From Acidobacteriota bacterium (lineage in GTDB: Bacteria > Acidobacteriota > Terriglobia > Terriglobales > Acidobacteriaceae), in NCBI GenBank assembly GCA_021778815.1, contig JAJYBW010000244.1:1-5527 (forward strand): DNA of 5,527 nt. Direction: 5' to 3'. Positions within the stretch are counted from its first letter, which is position 1, and the number at the start of each line of letters is the position of its first letter. Both the position numbers and the translations under genes were made by a program. This document shows positions 1 to 4,971 of the stretch, in pieces. Under the pieces are notes generated by a model. The model searched no databases. It was not told the origin of the DNA and worked only from the letters and a program-made list of their open reading frames with translations.

Positions 1-289
1 GGCTGCCGGGTTGGTGCATTGATTCGATTCTTGCTTCCAGCGCAGCTTCTCGAACCGCGGGCCGCTGCAGCTGCAGCAGCATATGGTCAAGCTGCATGCC
101 GCTATCGATCGCGCCTCTGTCGATTGCAGATTTCACATCCGGACGGATATTGCCGGGCAGAGTCACCAAGGGAGTCGCCGGCTTCTGGGCCGACAAGCCC
201 ATGGCCGGCAAGGGGAGCGCGAGTAGCGTTGCTGCTGTGGCGATACCAAAGCAGCGCGCAGCAGTACGGAGAAACAAAGAATTCGTCAC
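1..289 (-). CDS. Secreted pro-kumamolisin (S53 peptidase)-like protein, N-terminal fragment
   Basis: Only the first 96 codons are in the window; the gene continues past the left edge. The GTG at 289 is chosen because it is the first usual start after an in-frame stop at 368-370 and has a GAGG about 9 nt upstream. It also puts a signal peptide at the N-terminus: arginines at 8 and 12, a hydrophobic stretch at about 13-31, and a likely cleavage after LSA at 32-34. The mature part begins with VTLPGNIRPDVKSAIDRGA (42-60) and LDHMLLQLQRP (67-77). It resembles the start of the pro-kumamolisin activation domain, which in this family is the inhibitory propeptide of secreted acid-active serine-carboxyl peptidases. 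The catalytic domain is not visible, so peptidase activity is inferred from family resemblance recalled from memory. It could instead be a related large surface protein with the same prodomain. It lies 247 bp downstream of pyrF on the same strand and is probably transcribed separately. Confidence 0.68.
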   Translation of the reverse strand, partial: MTNSLFLRTAARCFGIATAATLLALPLPAMGLSAQKPATPLVTLPGNIRPDVKSAIDRGAIDSGMQLDHMLLQLQRPAVREAALEARIESMHQPGS

Positions 290-536
290 TTGGAATGGCC
301 TCGAAAAACGGTTAGGGTGGAAAAACCAGGAGATTGCCTGACGCTCTAGGGTCGCCTTGACGAACTGTCATCGGAGAGTATTATTCGCTGCGGACTTCCG
401 TCAATCACCTTTTCATCGGCGTGTCCATGACACCAACATTGCGCGATGAATGCACACATAGATGCCACTCTCCGCGTCGCCGTTGCACGGCGCTCCCCCG
501 CATCGCGGGCGCGGACAATATCGCAGAAGTTTCGCC
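290..536. other. Intergenic gap between pyrF and the S53-like gene
   Basis: No convincing gene is seen in these 247 bases. The pyrF-proximal side holds two GC-rich hairpins, listed separately. The part before the GTG start at 289 should hold the promoter of the S53-like gene. On the minus strand there is an AATAAT (5 of 6 to the -10 consensus) near 380-385 with a TTGACG close by, but the spacing between them is only 13 nt, so I do not call a promoter. A short dyad GTGTC-CAT-GACAC lies at 421-433 and a CGGA-CT-TCCG at 391-400; both are within chance expectation. Confidence 0.6.
478..509 (-). terminator. Tandem GC-rich hairpins after pyrF, possible terminator
   Basis: Reading along the pyrF transcript, the first hairpin (509 to 497) has a CCCGC/GCGGG stem with a 3-nt GAT loop. 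The second (492 to 478) has a CGCCGT/ACGGCG stem with a 3-nt GCA loop. They begin about 28 nt after the pyrF stop, where an operon end would be expected. Neither is followed by a run of T, so they are not classic intrinsic terminators. They could slow polymerase for Rho or protect the mRNA 3' end. Stems of 5-6 bp are common in GC-rich DNA, so confidence is low. Confidence 0.3.
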
Positions 537-1262
537 TTAGAGGGCGCTGCCGATTTCGGTTCCCGCAATTTCATTCAGGATGGCCTGCGCCGCTTTTGCA
601 GGATCAGCTGCCTGGGTAATCGGTCGCCCGACAACGAGTTGGCTGGCGCCGGCTTGAATTGCATCTGCCGGGGTGGCAATGCGTTTTTGATCCCCAACTG
701 CGGCGCCGGCAGGACGAATCCCAGGGACGACCAGCCGCGGCTCCGCGCCCAGTTCGCGGCGCAGCAGCGCAACTTCTTCCGGCGAACACACCAGACCGCG
801 AATCTCCGAATCAATCGCCATGCGTGCCAGGCGCAGCACCTGGTCGGCCGCCGTGGTTTCGATCCCGATGGCGGAAAGTTGCGCTCGATCCATGCTGGTC
901 AAGACTGTGACAGCCAGCAGTTGCGGAGCATTCTTTGTCGCGGCCGCTGCCTCTGCCGCTGCGCGTAGCATCGCGGGTCCGCCCGCAGCGTGAACAGTTA
1001 ACAGCGATGCGCCCATCGATGCAGCGGAGCGAACCGCTCCGGCGACCGTGTTGGGAATGTCGTGAAATTTCAGATCGAGAAACACCGAGAAGCCCTGGGA
1101 GTTGAGTTCTTCCACGATTGAGCTGCCTGCAGCGAGATACAACTCCAGGCCGACTTTTACCCAGCGACAAGTTCCGCGAAGTTGCGCCGCCAACTCCCTG
1201 GCAGCCGCCGCGGAGGGAACGTCCAGTGCCACGATTAAGCGATCCAGTGCGTCGGCGTTCAT
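537..1262 (-). CDS. pyrF: Orotidine 5'-phosphate decarboxylase
   Basis: Cytoplasmic TIM-barrel enzyme that converts orotidine monophosphate to UMP and CO2, the last step of de novo pyrimidine synthesis. The 241 residues match the usual length of the short bacterial form. Visible landmarks are the first barrel strand LIVALDVP (9-16, Asp14), the WVKVG strand with Lys36, and the catalytic block FLDLKFHDIPNTV (61-73) carrying the Asp63-Lys65-Asp68 charge network. VTVLTSM follows at 118-124, and the phosphate-binding segments are PGIRP (180-184) and VVGRPIT (210-216, Arg213). The ATG overlaps the gatA stop codon in an ATGA, and only a distant GGAG (about 11 nt upstream) could serve as ribosome site. 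Translation is therefore probably coupled to gatA. No truncation or frameshift is seen, and all key residues are present. Confidence 0.97.
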   Translation of the reverse strand: MNADALDRLIVALDVPSAAAARELAAQLRGTCRWVKVGLELYLAAGSSIVEELNSQGFSVFLDLKFHDIPNTVAGAVRSAASMGASLLTVHAAGGPAMLRAAAEAAAATKNAPQLLAVTVLTSMDRAQLSAIGIETTAADQVLRLARMAIDSEIRGLVCSPEEVALLRRELGAEPRLVVPGIRPAGAAVGDQKRIATPADAIQAGASQLVVGRPITQAADPAKAAQAILNEIAGTEIGSAL

Positions 1263-2740
1263 CGTTGAGCTTGCTCCACGGCGTGCGCGACACGGAGTAC
1301 GGTAGCTTCGTCAAAATGCTTGCCGAGAATTTGCGCCCCAATCGGCAGGCCCGCCGAGGAGTTGCCGCAGGGAACGGAGATGCCGCAGATCCCGGCCAGA
1401 TTCGCGGTCACGGTGTAGATATCCGCCAAATACATCGCCAGCGGATCGTCGGTTTTTTCGCCGAGGCGAAACGCTGGCGTGGGAGCTGTCGGAGTCAAAA
1501 TCGCATCGACCTGTGTGAAGGCCTCAAGGAAATCGTGCGTCAGCAGCGTGCGCACCTGCTGGGCCTTGCGATAGTAGGCATCGTAATATCCGGCGCTCAA
1601 CACGTACGTGCCCAGCAGGATACGACGCTTCACTTCTTTGCCAAATCCCTGGTCGCGGGTGCGGCGATACATGCTGCTGAGTGTCGATGCGTCTTCCGCT
1701 CGCAACCCGTAGCGCACACCATCGAAGCGGGCCAGGTTAGAGCTGGCCTCGGCGGTCGCGAGCACATAATACGTGGCGACAGCATAGCGCGTGTGCGGCA
1801 GTGAAACTTTGTGCAGCGTGCATCCGGCGGCGCGCAGGGCATCCGCAGTTTTTTCGACCGTGGCGCGTACTTCAGGGTCGAGACCCTCCGCGAAGTACTC
1901 CTCCGGAATGCCGATCTTCAGACCTCTCACCGGTTGATCCAGTGCGGCTGCGTAGTCTGGCACTGGCTGATGCGCGCTGGTTGCATCCATTGGATCGGAA
2001 CCTGCGAGCACGCCCAGCAGAATGGCTGCGTCCTCTACCGTGTGCGTGAAGGGACCGACGCGATCCAGCGACGAAGCGAACGCGATCAATCCGTAACGCG
2101 ACACGCGACCATACGTGGGCAGCAGGCCCACCACTCCGCAGAACGAAGCGGGCTGGCGAATGGAGCCTCCGGTATCGGTGCCGAGTGTGGCCACCGCCAT
2201 GTTGGCCGCGACGGCGGCTGCGGAGCCTCCGCTGGAGCCACCCGGAACACGATCGAGCGCGCGCGGATTATGCACCGGCCCATACGCGGAATTTTCATTC
2301 GACGAGCCCATGGCGAATTCATCGCAATTTAATTTCCCCAGCAGGACCGCGCCTGCCGCAGCCAGTTTCGCCACGGTGGTAGCGTCGTAGGGCGGACGAT
2401 AATTTTCCAGAATTTTCGAGCCAGCGGTTGACGGCGCACCTTGCATCACCAGCACATCTTTAATGCCGATGGGAACGCCGGCCAGCGGCAGCGCTTCTTC
2501 ATTCGCCAGCTCGCCAGATTTCGCCAGATCGTCAATGCGATGCGCCTGCGCCGTAGCTCGCTCGCGGCTTAGCGCCAACCATGCGTGAATCTTGGGATCT
2601 TCCGCCGCAATCGTGGCGTAGTACGAATCGGCGAGTGCGACTGCACTGGTTTCGCCGCTGACAATCGCGTGCCGTGCAGAGCGGATGGTGCGTGGCGCAA
2701 CCGGCGAAGCGCTGCTGGAAGTGGACTTCAGTTCTGCCAT
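1259..2740 (-). CDS. gatA: Asp-tRNA(Asn)/Glu-tRNA(Gln) amidotransferase subunit A
   Basis: Glutaminase subunit of the GatCAB complex. It releases ammonia from glutamine (or asparagine), which is channelled to GatB to amidate misacylated Glu-tRNA(Gln) or Asp-tRNA(Asn). The 493 residues match the family length. The amidase signature is complete: Lys94 in GIKDV, the cis-Ser at 169 in GGSSGGSAAA (167-176), and the nucleophile Ser193 in DTGGSIRQPA (189-198). The 75- and 24-residue spacings equal those of the known Lys-Ser-Ser triad in this family. The C-terminal half holds YYDAYYRKAQQVR (385-397), ILTPTAPTPAF (414-424) and a conserved NLAGICGISVP (447-457). The ATG at 2740 has AAGGG about 6 nt upstream. 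It lies 53 bp after gatC and overlaps pyrF by 4 bp, so it is the middle gene of a gatC-gatA-pyrF unit. The first 15 or so residues are a low-complexity Ser/Ala/Pro tail. Confidence 0.97.
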   Translation of the reverse strand: MAELKSTSSSASPVAPRTIRSARHAIVSGETSAVALADSYYATIAAEDPKIHAWLALSRERATAQAHRIDDLAKSGELANEEALPLAGVPIGIKDVLVMQGAPSTAGSKILENYRPPYDATTVAKLAAAGAVLLGKLNCDEFAMGSSNENSAYGPVHNPRALDRVPGGSSGGSAAAVAANMAVATLGTDTGGSIRQPASFCGVVGLLPTYGRVSRYGLIAFASSLDRVGPFTHTVEDAAILLGVLAGSDPMDATSAHQPVPDYAAALDQPVRGLKIGIPEEYFAEGLDPEVRATVEKTADALRAAGCTLHKVSLPHTRYAVATYYVLATAEASSNLARFDGVRYGLRAEDASTLSSMYRRTRDQGFGKEVKRRILLGTYVLSAGYYDAYYRKAQQVRTLLTHDFLEAFTQVDAILTPTAPTPAFRLGEKTDDPLAMYLADIYTVTANLAGICGISVPCGNSSAGLPIGAQILGKHFDEATVLRVAHAVEQAQR

Positions 2741-2767
2741 TCTTTTCCCTTACGAAATTTTGTCGAT

Positions 2768-2780
2768 GCGCGATGCGCGC
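2768..2780 (-). repeat. Short hairpin in the gatC-gatA spacer
   Basis: A perfect GCGCG/CGCGC inverted repeat with a 3-nt CAT loop sits in the 53-bp gap between gatC and gatA. It is followed on the transcript by an A/T-rich stretch and then the gatA ribosome site. It could tune the relative output of gatC and gatA or stabilise a processed mRNA, but there is no T-run directly after it and its short length allows chance. Confidence 0.3.
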
Positions 2781-2793
2781 GCCCAGTCGAGCT

Positions 2794-3174
2794 TTACCGT
2801 TCAATCACCTTGGGCACTTTAAAGTAGGTGCCATCGGTTTCCGGCGCTGATGCCATCACCTTGGCGCGATCAAGCGAGGGACGAACTGAATCCTCGCGCA
2901 GCACGTTGCCGGCATCCACCGCGCCCTCGGACGCCGCGTCGGCCCGCATCCCGGCATTCACTTGCGTCATCGGGGGAACATCGCGGGTGTCCAGTTCGTT
3001 CAGCTGGGCAACATGGCCGAGAATGGCATTCAGGTCACGCAGCATCTCCTGCTGCTCGTCTTCGCGGAGTTCCAGTTGCGCCAGTTCTGCGACGCGCAAC
3101 ACCTGCTCCAAGGGCACCGGCTCCGGCTTTCCTGCTTTCTCAACCTGTTCCCGCGTCTGCGATGTGGACTGCAT
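2794..3174 (-). CDS. gatC: Asp-tRNA(Asn)/Glu-tRNA(Gln) amidotransferase subunit C
   Basis: Small subunit that wraps around and stabilises GatA in the GatCAB complex. The N-terminal helical part is recognisable in VLRVAELAQLELREDE (25-40) and in the stretch around LNAILGHVAQLNELDT (48-63). The conserved C-terminal belt is NVLREDSVRPSL (90-101), followed by APETDGTYFKVPKVIE (110-125). At 126 residues it is longer than the usual 95-100 or so. There is a polar extension of about 20 residues before the core and an Ala/Gly/Asp-rich expansion at about 73-89, between the TQV and NVLRED segments. The ATG at 3174 is supported by AAAAGGA about 9 nt upstream. The next in-frame ATG (residue 44) would destroy the core, although GTG or TTG codons near residues 20-22 could also start a normal-length protein. 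It is the first gene of the gatC-gatA-pyrF unit. Confidence 0.93.
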   Translation of the reverse strand: MQSTSQTREQVEKAGKPEPVPLEQVLRVAELAQLELREDEQQEMLRDLNAILGHVAQLNELDTRDVPPMTQVNAGMRADAASEGAVDAGNVLREDSVRPSLDRAKVMASAPETDGTYFKVPKVIER

Positions 3175-3202
3175 TTTTTCTGTTCCTTTTGATTTTTCGC
3201 GC

Positions 3203-3215
3203 TGTGGTTAGTATA
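3203..3215 (-). promoter_or_regulatory. Candidate -10 region of the gatC-gatA-pyrF promoter
   Basis: On the minus strand TATACT (3215-3210) matches the sigma-70 -10 consensus at 5 of 6 positions. It would start transcription near 3203, leaving a leader of about 28 nt that contains the AAAAGGA ribosome site of gatC. No good TTGACA is found 16-18 bp upstream, so the -35 is weak or an activator is needed. A small odd palindrome TGTC-A-GACA (3226-3234) lies where a -35 or operator would be; its role is unknown. Confidence 0.4.
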
Positions 3216-3353
3216 GCGAGAACCCTGTCTGACACTGTTTTTGTGCGGGAGAATGACATGGCCGCGCAGCAAAACGCGGTAGAATCTGTCTACTCTCAAG
3301 ACGCAACGAAAGCGCGCATTCAAGCGGGTTTCAGGAATACCATTAGGCGAACA

Positions 3354-3425
3354 CCGGCGAAAATCGGCTAATTTCCGAAGAAAACCGAGAAAAACCGAAG
3401 AAAACCTGTGGAAATGCGCTGTTTT
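3354..3425. repeat. Phased A/T-tracts with 10-bp repeats, predicted curved DNA
   Basis: A-tracts or T-tracts occur at 3360-3363, 3370-3374 (AATTT), 3381-3384, 3390-3394, 3401-3404, 3412-3414 and 3422-3425. Their centres are 9.5-10.5 bp apart, close to one helical turn. The core is a 10-bp tandem unit: CCGAAGAAAA at 3375, CCGAGAAAAA at 3385, CCGAAGAAAA at 3395 and the degenerate CCTGTGGAAA at 3405. A related CCGGCGAAAA lies at 3354. Tracts in helical phase are the established signature of intrinsic DNA bending. The array ends only 3 bp before a TTGACA hexamer that points toward the HU-family gene, so it may act as an upstream promoter or architectural element. HU-type proteins favour bent DNA, so autoregulation is a reasonable inference. 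Confidence 0.65.
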
Positions 3426-3428
3426 CCG

Positions 3429-3460
3429 TTGACAAATCGTGCGGAAAGCCGCAAGGTAAA
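3429..3460 (+). promoter_or_regulatory. Candidate promoter of the HU-family gene
   Basis: TTGACA at 3429-3434 is a perfect -35 match on the plus strand, placed just after the phased A-tract array. The -10 is poor: at normal spacing only a CAAGGTAAA stretch (3452-3460) is available, with 2-3 matches to TATAAT. If used, transcription would start near 3465 and give a leader of about 140 nt. The assignment rests on the -35, the curved DNA and the position ahead of the gene. Confidence 0.4.
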
Positions 3461-3468
3461 CGGCGGAA

Positions 3469-3582
3469 GGGTTTCTTTAGACCCGCATCAATGCTTGCGA
3501 TCCTCGCATTTTGTGCGACGCTCCAACGGCAATGACACGGTCGATAGAAGTCAAAACAAAGCCGCAGTGGCACAACCACTGC
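3469..3582 (+). promoter_or_regulatory. Structured 5' leader of the HU-family gene
   Basis: Several potential stem-loops fall between the candidate promoter and the ribosome site. At 3469-3484, GGGTTT pairs with AGACCC (one G-U) around a CTTT loop. At 3496-3518, TCGCA (3504-3508) can pair either with TGCGA upstream (3496-3500), giving a hairpin followed by TTTT, or with TGCGA downstream (3514-3518); the two are mutually exclusive. At 3564-3582, GCAGTGG pairs perfectly with CCACTGC around a CACAA loop and ends 7 nt before the Shine-Dalgarno. No known riboswitch family is recognised. The last hairpin is the strongest; the others are short enough to be chance. Confidence 0.35.
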
Positions 3583-3589
3583 TGGTATC

Positions 3590-3596
3590 AGGAGGA
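3590..3596 (+). promoter_or_regulatory. Strong ribosome binding site deciding the HU start
   Basis: AGGAGGA is a near-perfect Shine-Dalgarno about 9-10 nt before the ATG at 3606. It fixes the start there, although the reading frame stays open upstream to a GTG at 3408. Its strength fits a highly expressed nucleoid protein. Confidence 0.85.
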
Positions 3597-3605
3597 AGAC
3601 AAATT

Positions 3606-3902
3606 ATGGCAGCAGGCATGACCAAAACAGCACTCGTTCGGCACATGGCCGAGAAACTCGAATTGACGAACAAGCAGGTAGCAGCATTTCTGGATCTGCT
3701 GGCGGAAACCGCCGTCAAGGAAACCAAGAAAGTCGGACTCTTTGTGATCCCAGGACTGGGCCGTCTGGTGAAGGCAGAGCGGAAAGCCCGCATCGGCCGC
3801 AATCCGCAGACCGGAGAAGCGATCAAGATCAAGGCCAAGACCGTGGTCAAGTTCCGCGTGGCCAAGGCCGCCAAGGATGCAATCGCGCCCGCCAAGAAGT
3901 AA
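3606..3902 (+). CDS. HU-family DNA-binding protein
   Basis: Small basic nucleoid-associated protein of 98 residues, close to the usual 90-100. It should dimerise, insert two beta-arms into the minor groove and bend or compact DNA. The N-terminal helical part is MTKTALVRHMAEKLELTNKQ (5-24) followed by VAAFLDLLAETAVKETKK. The HU signature region is IPGLGRLVKAERKARIGRNPQTG (48-70): the arm tip GRNPQTG with its intercalating proline is intact, while the usual GFGTF phenylalanines are replaced (GLGRL). The C-terminus is basic and ends AKK. This places it in a divergent HU/IHF-like branch rather than with canonical HupA or HupB, so no symbol is given. It is transcribed alone on the plus strand, divergent from gatC and convergent with the methyltransferase gene. 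The start is set by the strong AGGAGGA. Its long A-tract-rich upstream region suggests architectural or autogenous control. Confidence 0.93.
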   Translation: MAAGMTKTALVRHMAEKLELTNKQVAAFLDLLAETAVKETKKVGLFVIPGLGRLVKAERKARIGRNPQTGEAIKIKAKTVVKFRVAKAAKDAIAPAKK

Positions 3903-3976
3903 CTGGAGCGGTACGACGTTTCACGCAATCTGCTGCACGGGCCACACGCTACGATAGCTGGCCCTGGTGCTGCCAC

Positions 3977-4012
3977 GGCGCAGGGTTTCGGGTCATTCAC
4001 CCACCCTGCGCC
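3977..4012. terminator. Strong nested hairpin in the convergent gap
   Basis: A perfect 10-bp stem, GGCGCAGGGT (3977-3986) with ACCCTGCGCC (4003-4012), encloses a second stem GGGT (3990-3993) with ACCC (3999-4002) around the loop CATTC; a TTC bulge separates the two. It begins 74 bp after the HU stop and lies between convergent genes, the usual place for a terminator that can act both ways. No T-run follows on either strand, so it is not a standard intrinsic terminator. Confidence 0.5.
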
Positions 4013-4023
4013 AGATTGTGTAT

Positions 4024-4053
4024 AGAGCCGGCGATGCGGAAAGTGCCGGTTTT
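4024..4053 (+). terminator. Second hairpin with TTTT tail downstream of HU
   Basis: CCGGC (4028-4032) can pair with GCCGG (4045-4049) across a 12-nt loop and is followed directly by TTTT (4050-4053). Weak A-U and G-U pairs could extend it outward to 4024. The form is that of a weak intrinsic terminator reading rightward from the HU-family gene. The large loop and short T-run keep confidence low. Confidence 0.35.
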
Positions 4054-4185
4054 ACGCGGCTGAAAACATCATTGCCGCATACGATCCGCGAATTCCCCCA
4101 TCAAATTCTGCGCAATCGATCCCCTGACGATGCATGCCGTTGGCCATCCAGCCGGCGCGACCTCACGCGGATTTGCGCAACGGAT
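4054..4185. other. Rest of the convergent gap, nothing recognised
   Basis: No gene, promoter or repeat is seen here. The long open frame that crosses this stretch on the plus strand is antisense to the end of the methyltransferase gene and has no ribosome site or recognisable protein content. Confidence 0.6.
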
Positions 4186-4917
4186 CTAAGAATTCGGCGG
4201 TATCGAAGGTCTCCAGATTGCACGCATCAGGAACGTGATCCCCACCGAGATCAACACTCCCTGTTCCAGGATGGTCACGTTGTAGCGATGGGCAAAGGTC
4301 ACGTAGGTGATCGCCATTCCCCATAGATGAATCTCTCCAAGAAAACCCTGCAGCCAGTTGGGGCGCGCTGCTCCTGCGGGAATCCTGGGCACCATCGCCG
4401 GGAAAAAACGTGGAACTTTTTTCAGATACGCGGTGTAAGCGTCACCCCGTTCGCTGGTCAGCTTTCGTTCTTCAGCCAACACCCAGGCCACGATCAGCAG
4501 CGTCACCGCCACCAGCGCGAACAGCGCGCCGCCGGGAGGCATCAGGATGGACAGTGCCGCAGTCAGCCACCAAGTGCCCAGATAGAGTGGGTTGCGCACG
4601 TAGCGATACGGCCCCTCTGCAACCACTCGCTCAGAGTGCAGGTCTTTGTCGTACACCACGTCAGATCCCAGATACGCCGCGGCCCAGGTGCGCACCAGCG
4701 CCGCCAGGAGTAGCACGAGCGTAGCTACCGCGATGACCACGATGGTGGAAGTCGCGATGGGGAGCAAGCCCATGGCGGCAACCGTGCCGGCCAGCCAGAG
4801 CCACGTCGAACCGGGATGCGCACCGCCTAGGCGTTCCCATGGCGCCCAGAACGCAACAATAAAAATCACGATGAGAGCCAGGCGCCGAAAACGAAACAAG
4901 AAATCTGCACACTTCAT
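4186..4917 (-). CDS. Isoprenylcysteine carboxyl methyltransferase-like membrane protein
   Basis: Integral membrane protein of 243 residues in the ICMT/PEMT-like methyltransferase superfamily, whose members use S-adenosylmethionine on membrane-associated substrates. The family hallmark EGPYRYVRNPLYLG (101-114) is clear, followed by a hydrophobic segment and the distal AEERKLTSERGDAYTAYLKKVPRFFP block (148-173), whose Glu and Tyr residues are typical. Hydrophobic segments are visible near 11-28, 38-54, 57-76, 113-147 and 215-233. The true substrate is unknown: bacterial members are usually annotated only by homology and prenylated proteins are not expected here. ATG 4917 is preferred; an in-frame TTG at 4929 would add four residues but its GAGG lies too close, whereas GAGGA is about 12 nt from the ATG. 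The gene starts 54 bp after the parB stop on the same strand and is probably cotranscribed. It converges on the HU-family gene. Confidence 0.85.
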   Translation of the reverse strand: MKCADFLFRFRRLALIVIFIVAFWAPWERLGGAHPGSTWLWLAGTVAAMGLLPIATSTIVVIAVATLVLLLAALVRTWAAAYLGSDVVYDKDLHSERVVAEGPYRYVRNPLYLGTWWLTAALSILMPPGGALFALVAVTLLIVAWVLAEERKLTSERGDAYTAYLKKVPRFFPAMVPRIPAGAARPNWLQGFLGEIHLWGMAITYVTFAHRYNVTILEQGVLISVGITFLMRAIWRPSIPPNS

Positions 4918-4971
4918 GGATCTGGGCAATCCTCACTTGGGAAACAAGAAAACCGCGTCAAGGTGCAGGCG

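Noticed and set aside
346..459. 37-codon minus-strand open frame in the pyrF-S53 gap
   Set aside because: Poor ribosome-site spacing, no recognisable protein features, and a length expected by chance.
1118..1804. 228-codon plus-strand open frame antisense to pyrF and gatA
   Set aside because: It lies opposite two clearly real conserved genes; long antisense frames are common in GC-rich coding DNA, and the translation shows no family motif.
3407..3415. DnaA-box-like TGTGGAAAT near the A-tract array, hinting at an origin
   Set aside because: Two mismatches to the consensus, no cluster of boxes, and no dnaA, dnaN or gidA nearby; the A-tract array is better explained as promoter-associated curvature.
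3408..3605. Upstream GTG extension of the HU reading frame by 66 codons
   Set aside because: No ribosome site at 3408, no HU-like sequence in the extension, and it would cross the candidate promoter; the AGGAGGA before 3606 decides the start.
3917..3932. parS-like half-site after the HU gene (GTTTCACG)
   Set aside because: The left 8 bases match the parS palindrome but the right half does not match, so it is not a plausible ParB loading site despite the nearby parB gene.
3967..4326. 119-codon plus-strand open frame in the convergent gap
   Set aside because: It spans the strong hairpin and then runs antisense to the methyltransferase gene, with no ribosome site or known motif.
4918..4929. 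TTG start for the methyltransferase at 4929
   Set aside because: GAGG would be only about 1 nt from the TTG; the ATG at 4917 has better, though not ideal, spacing and loses only four residues.
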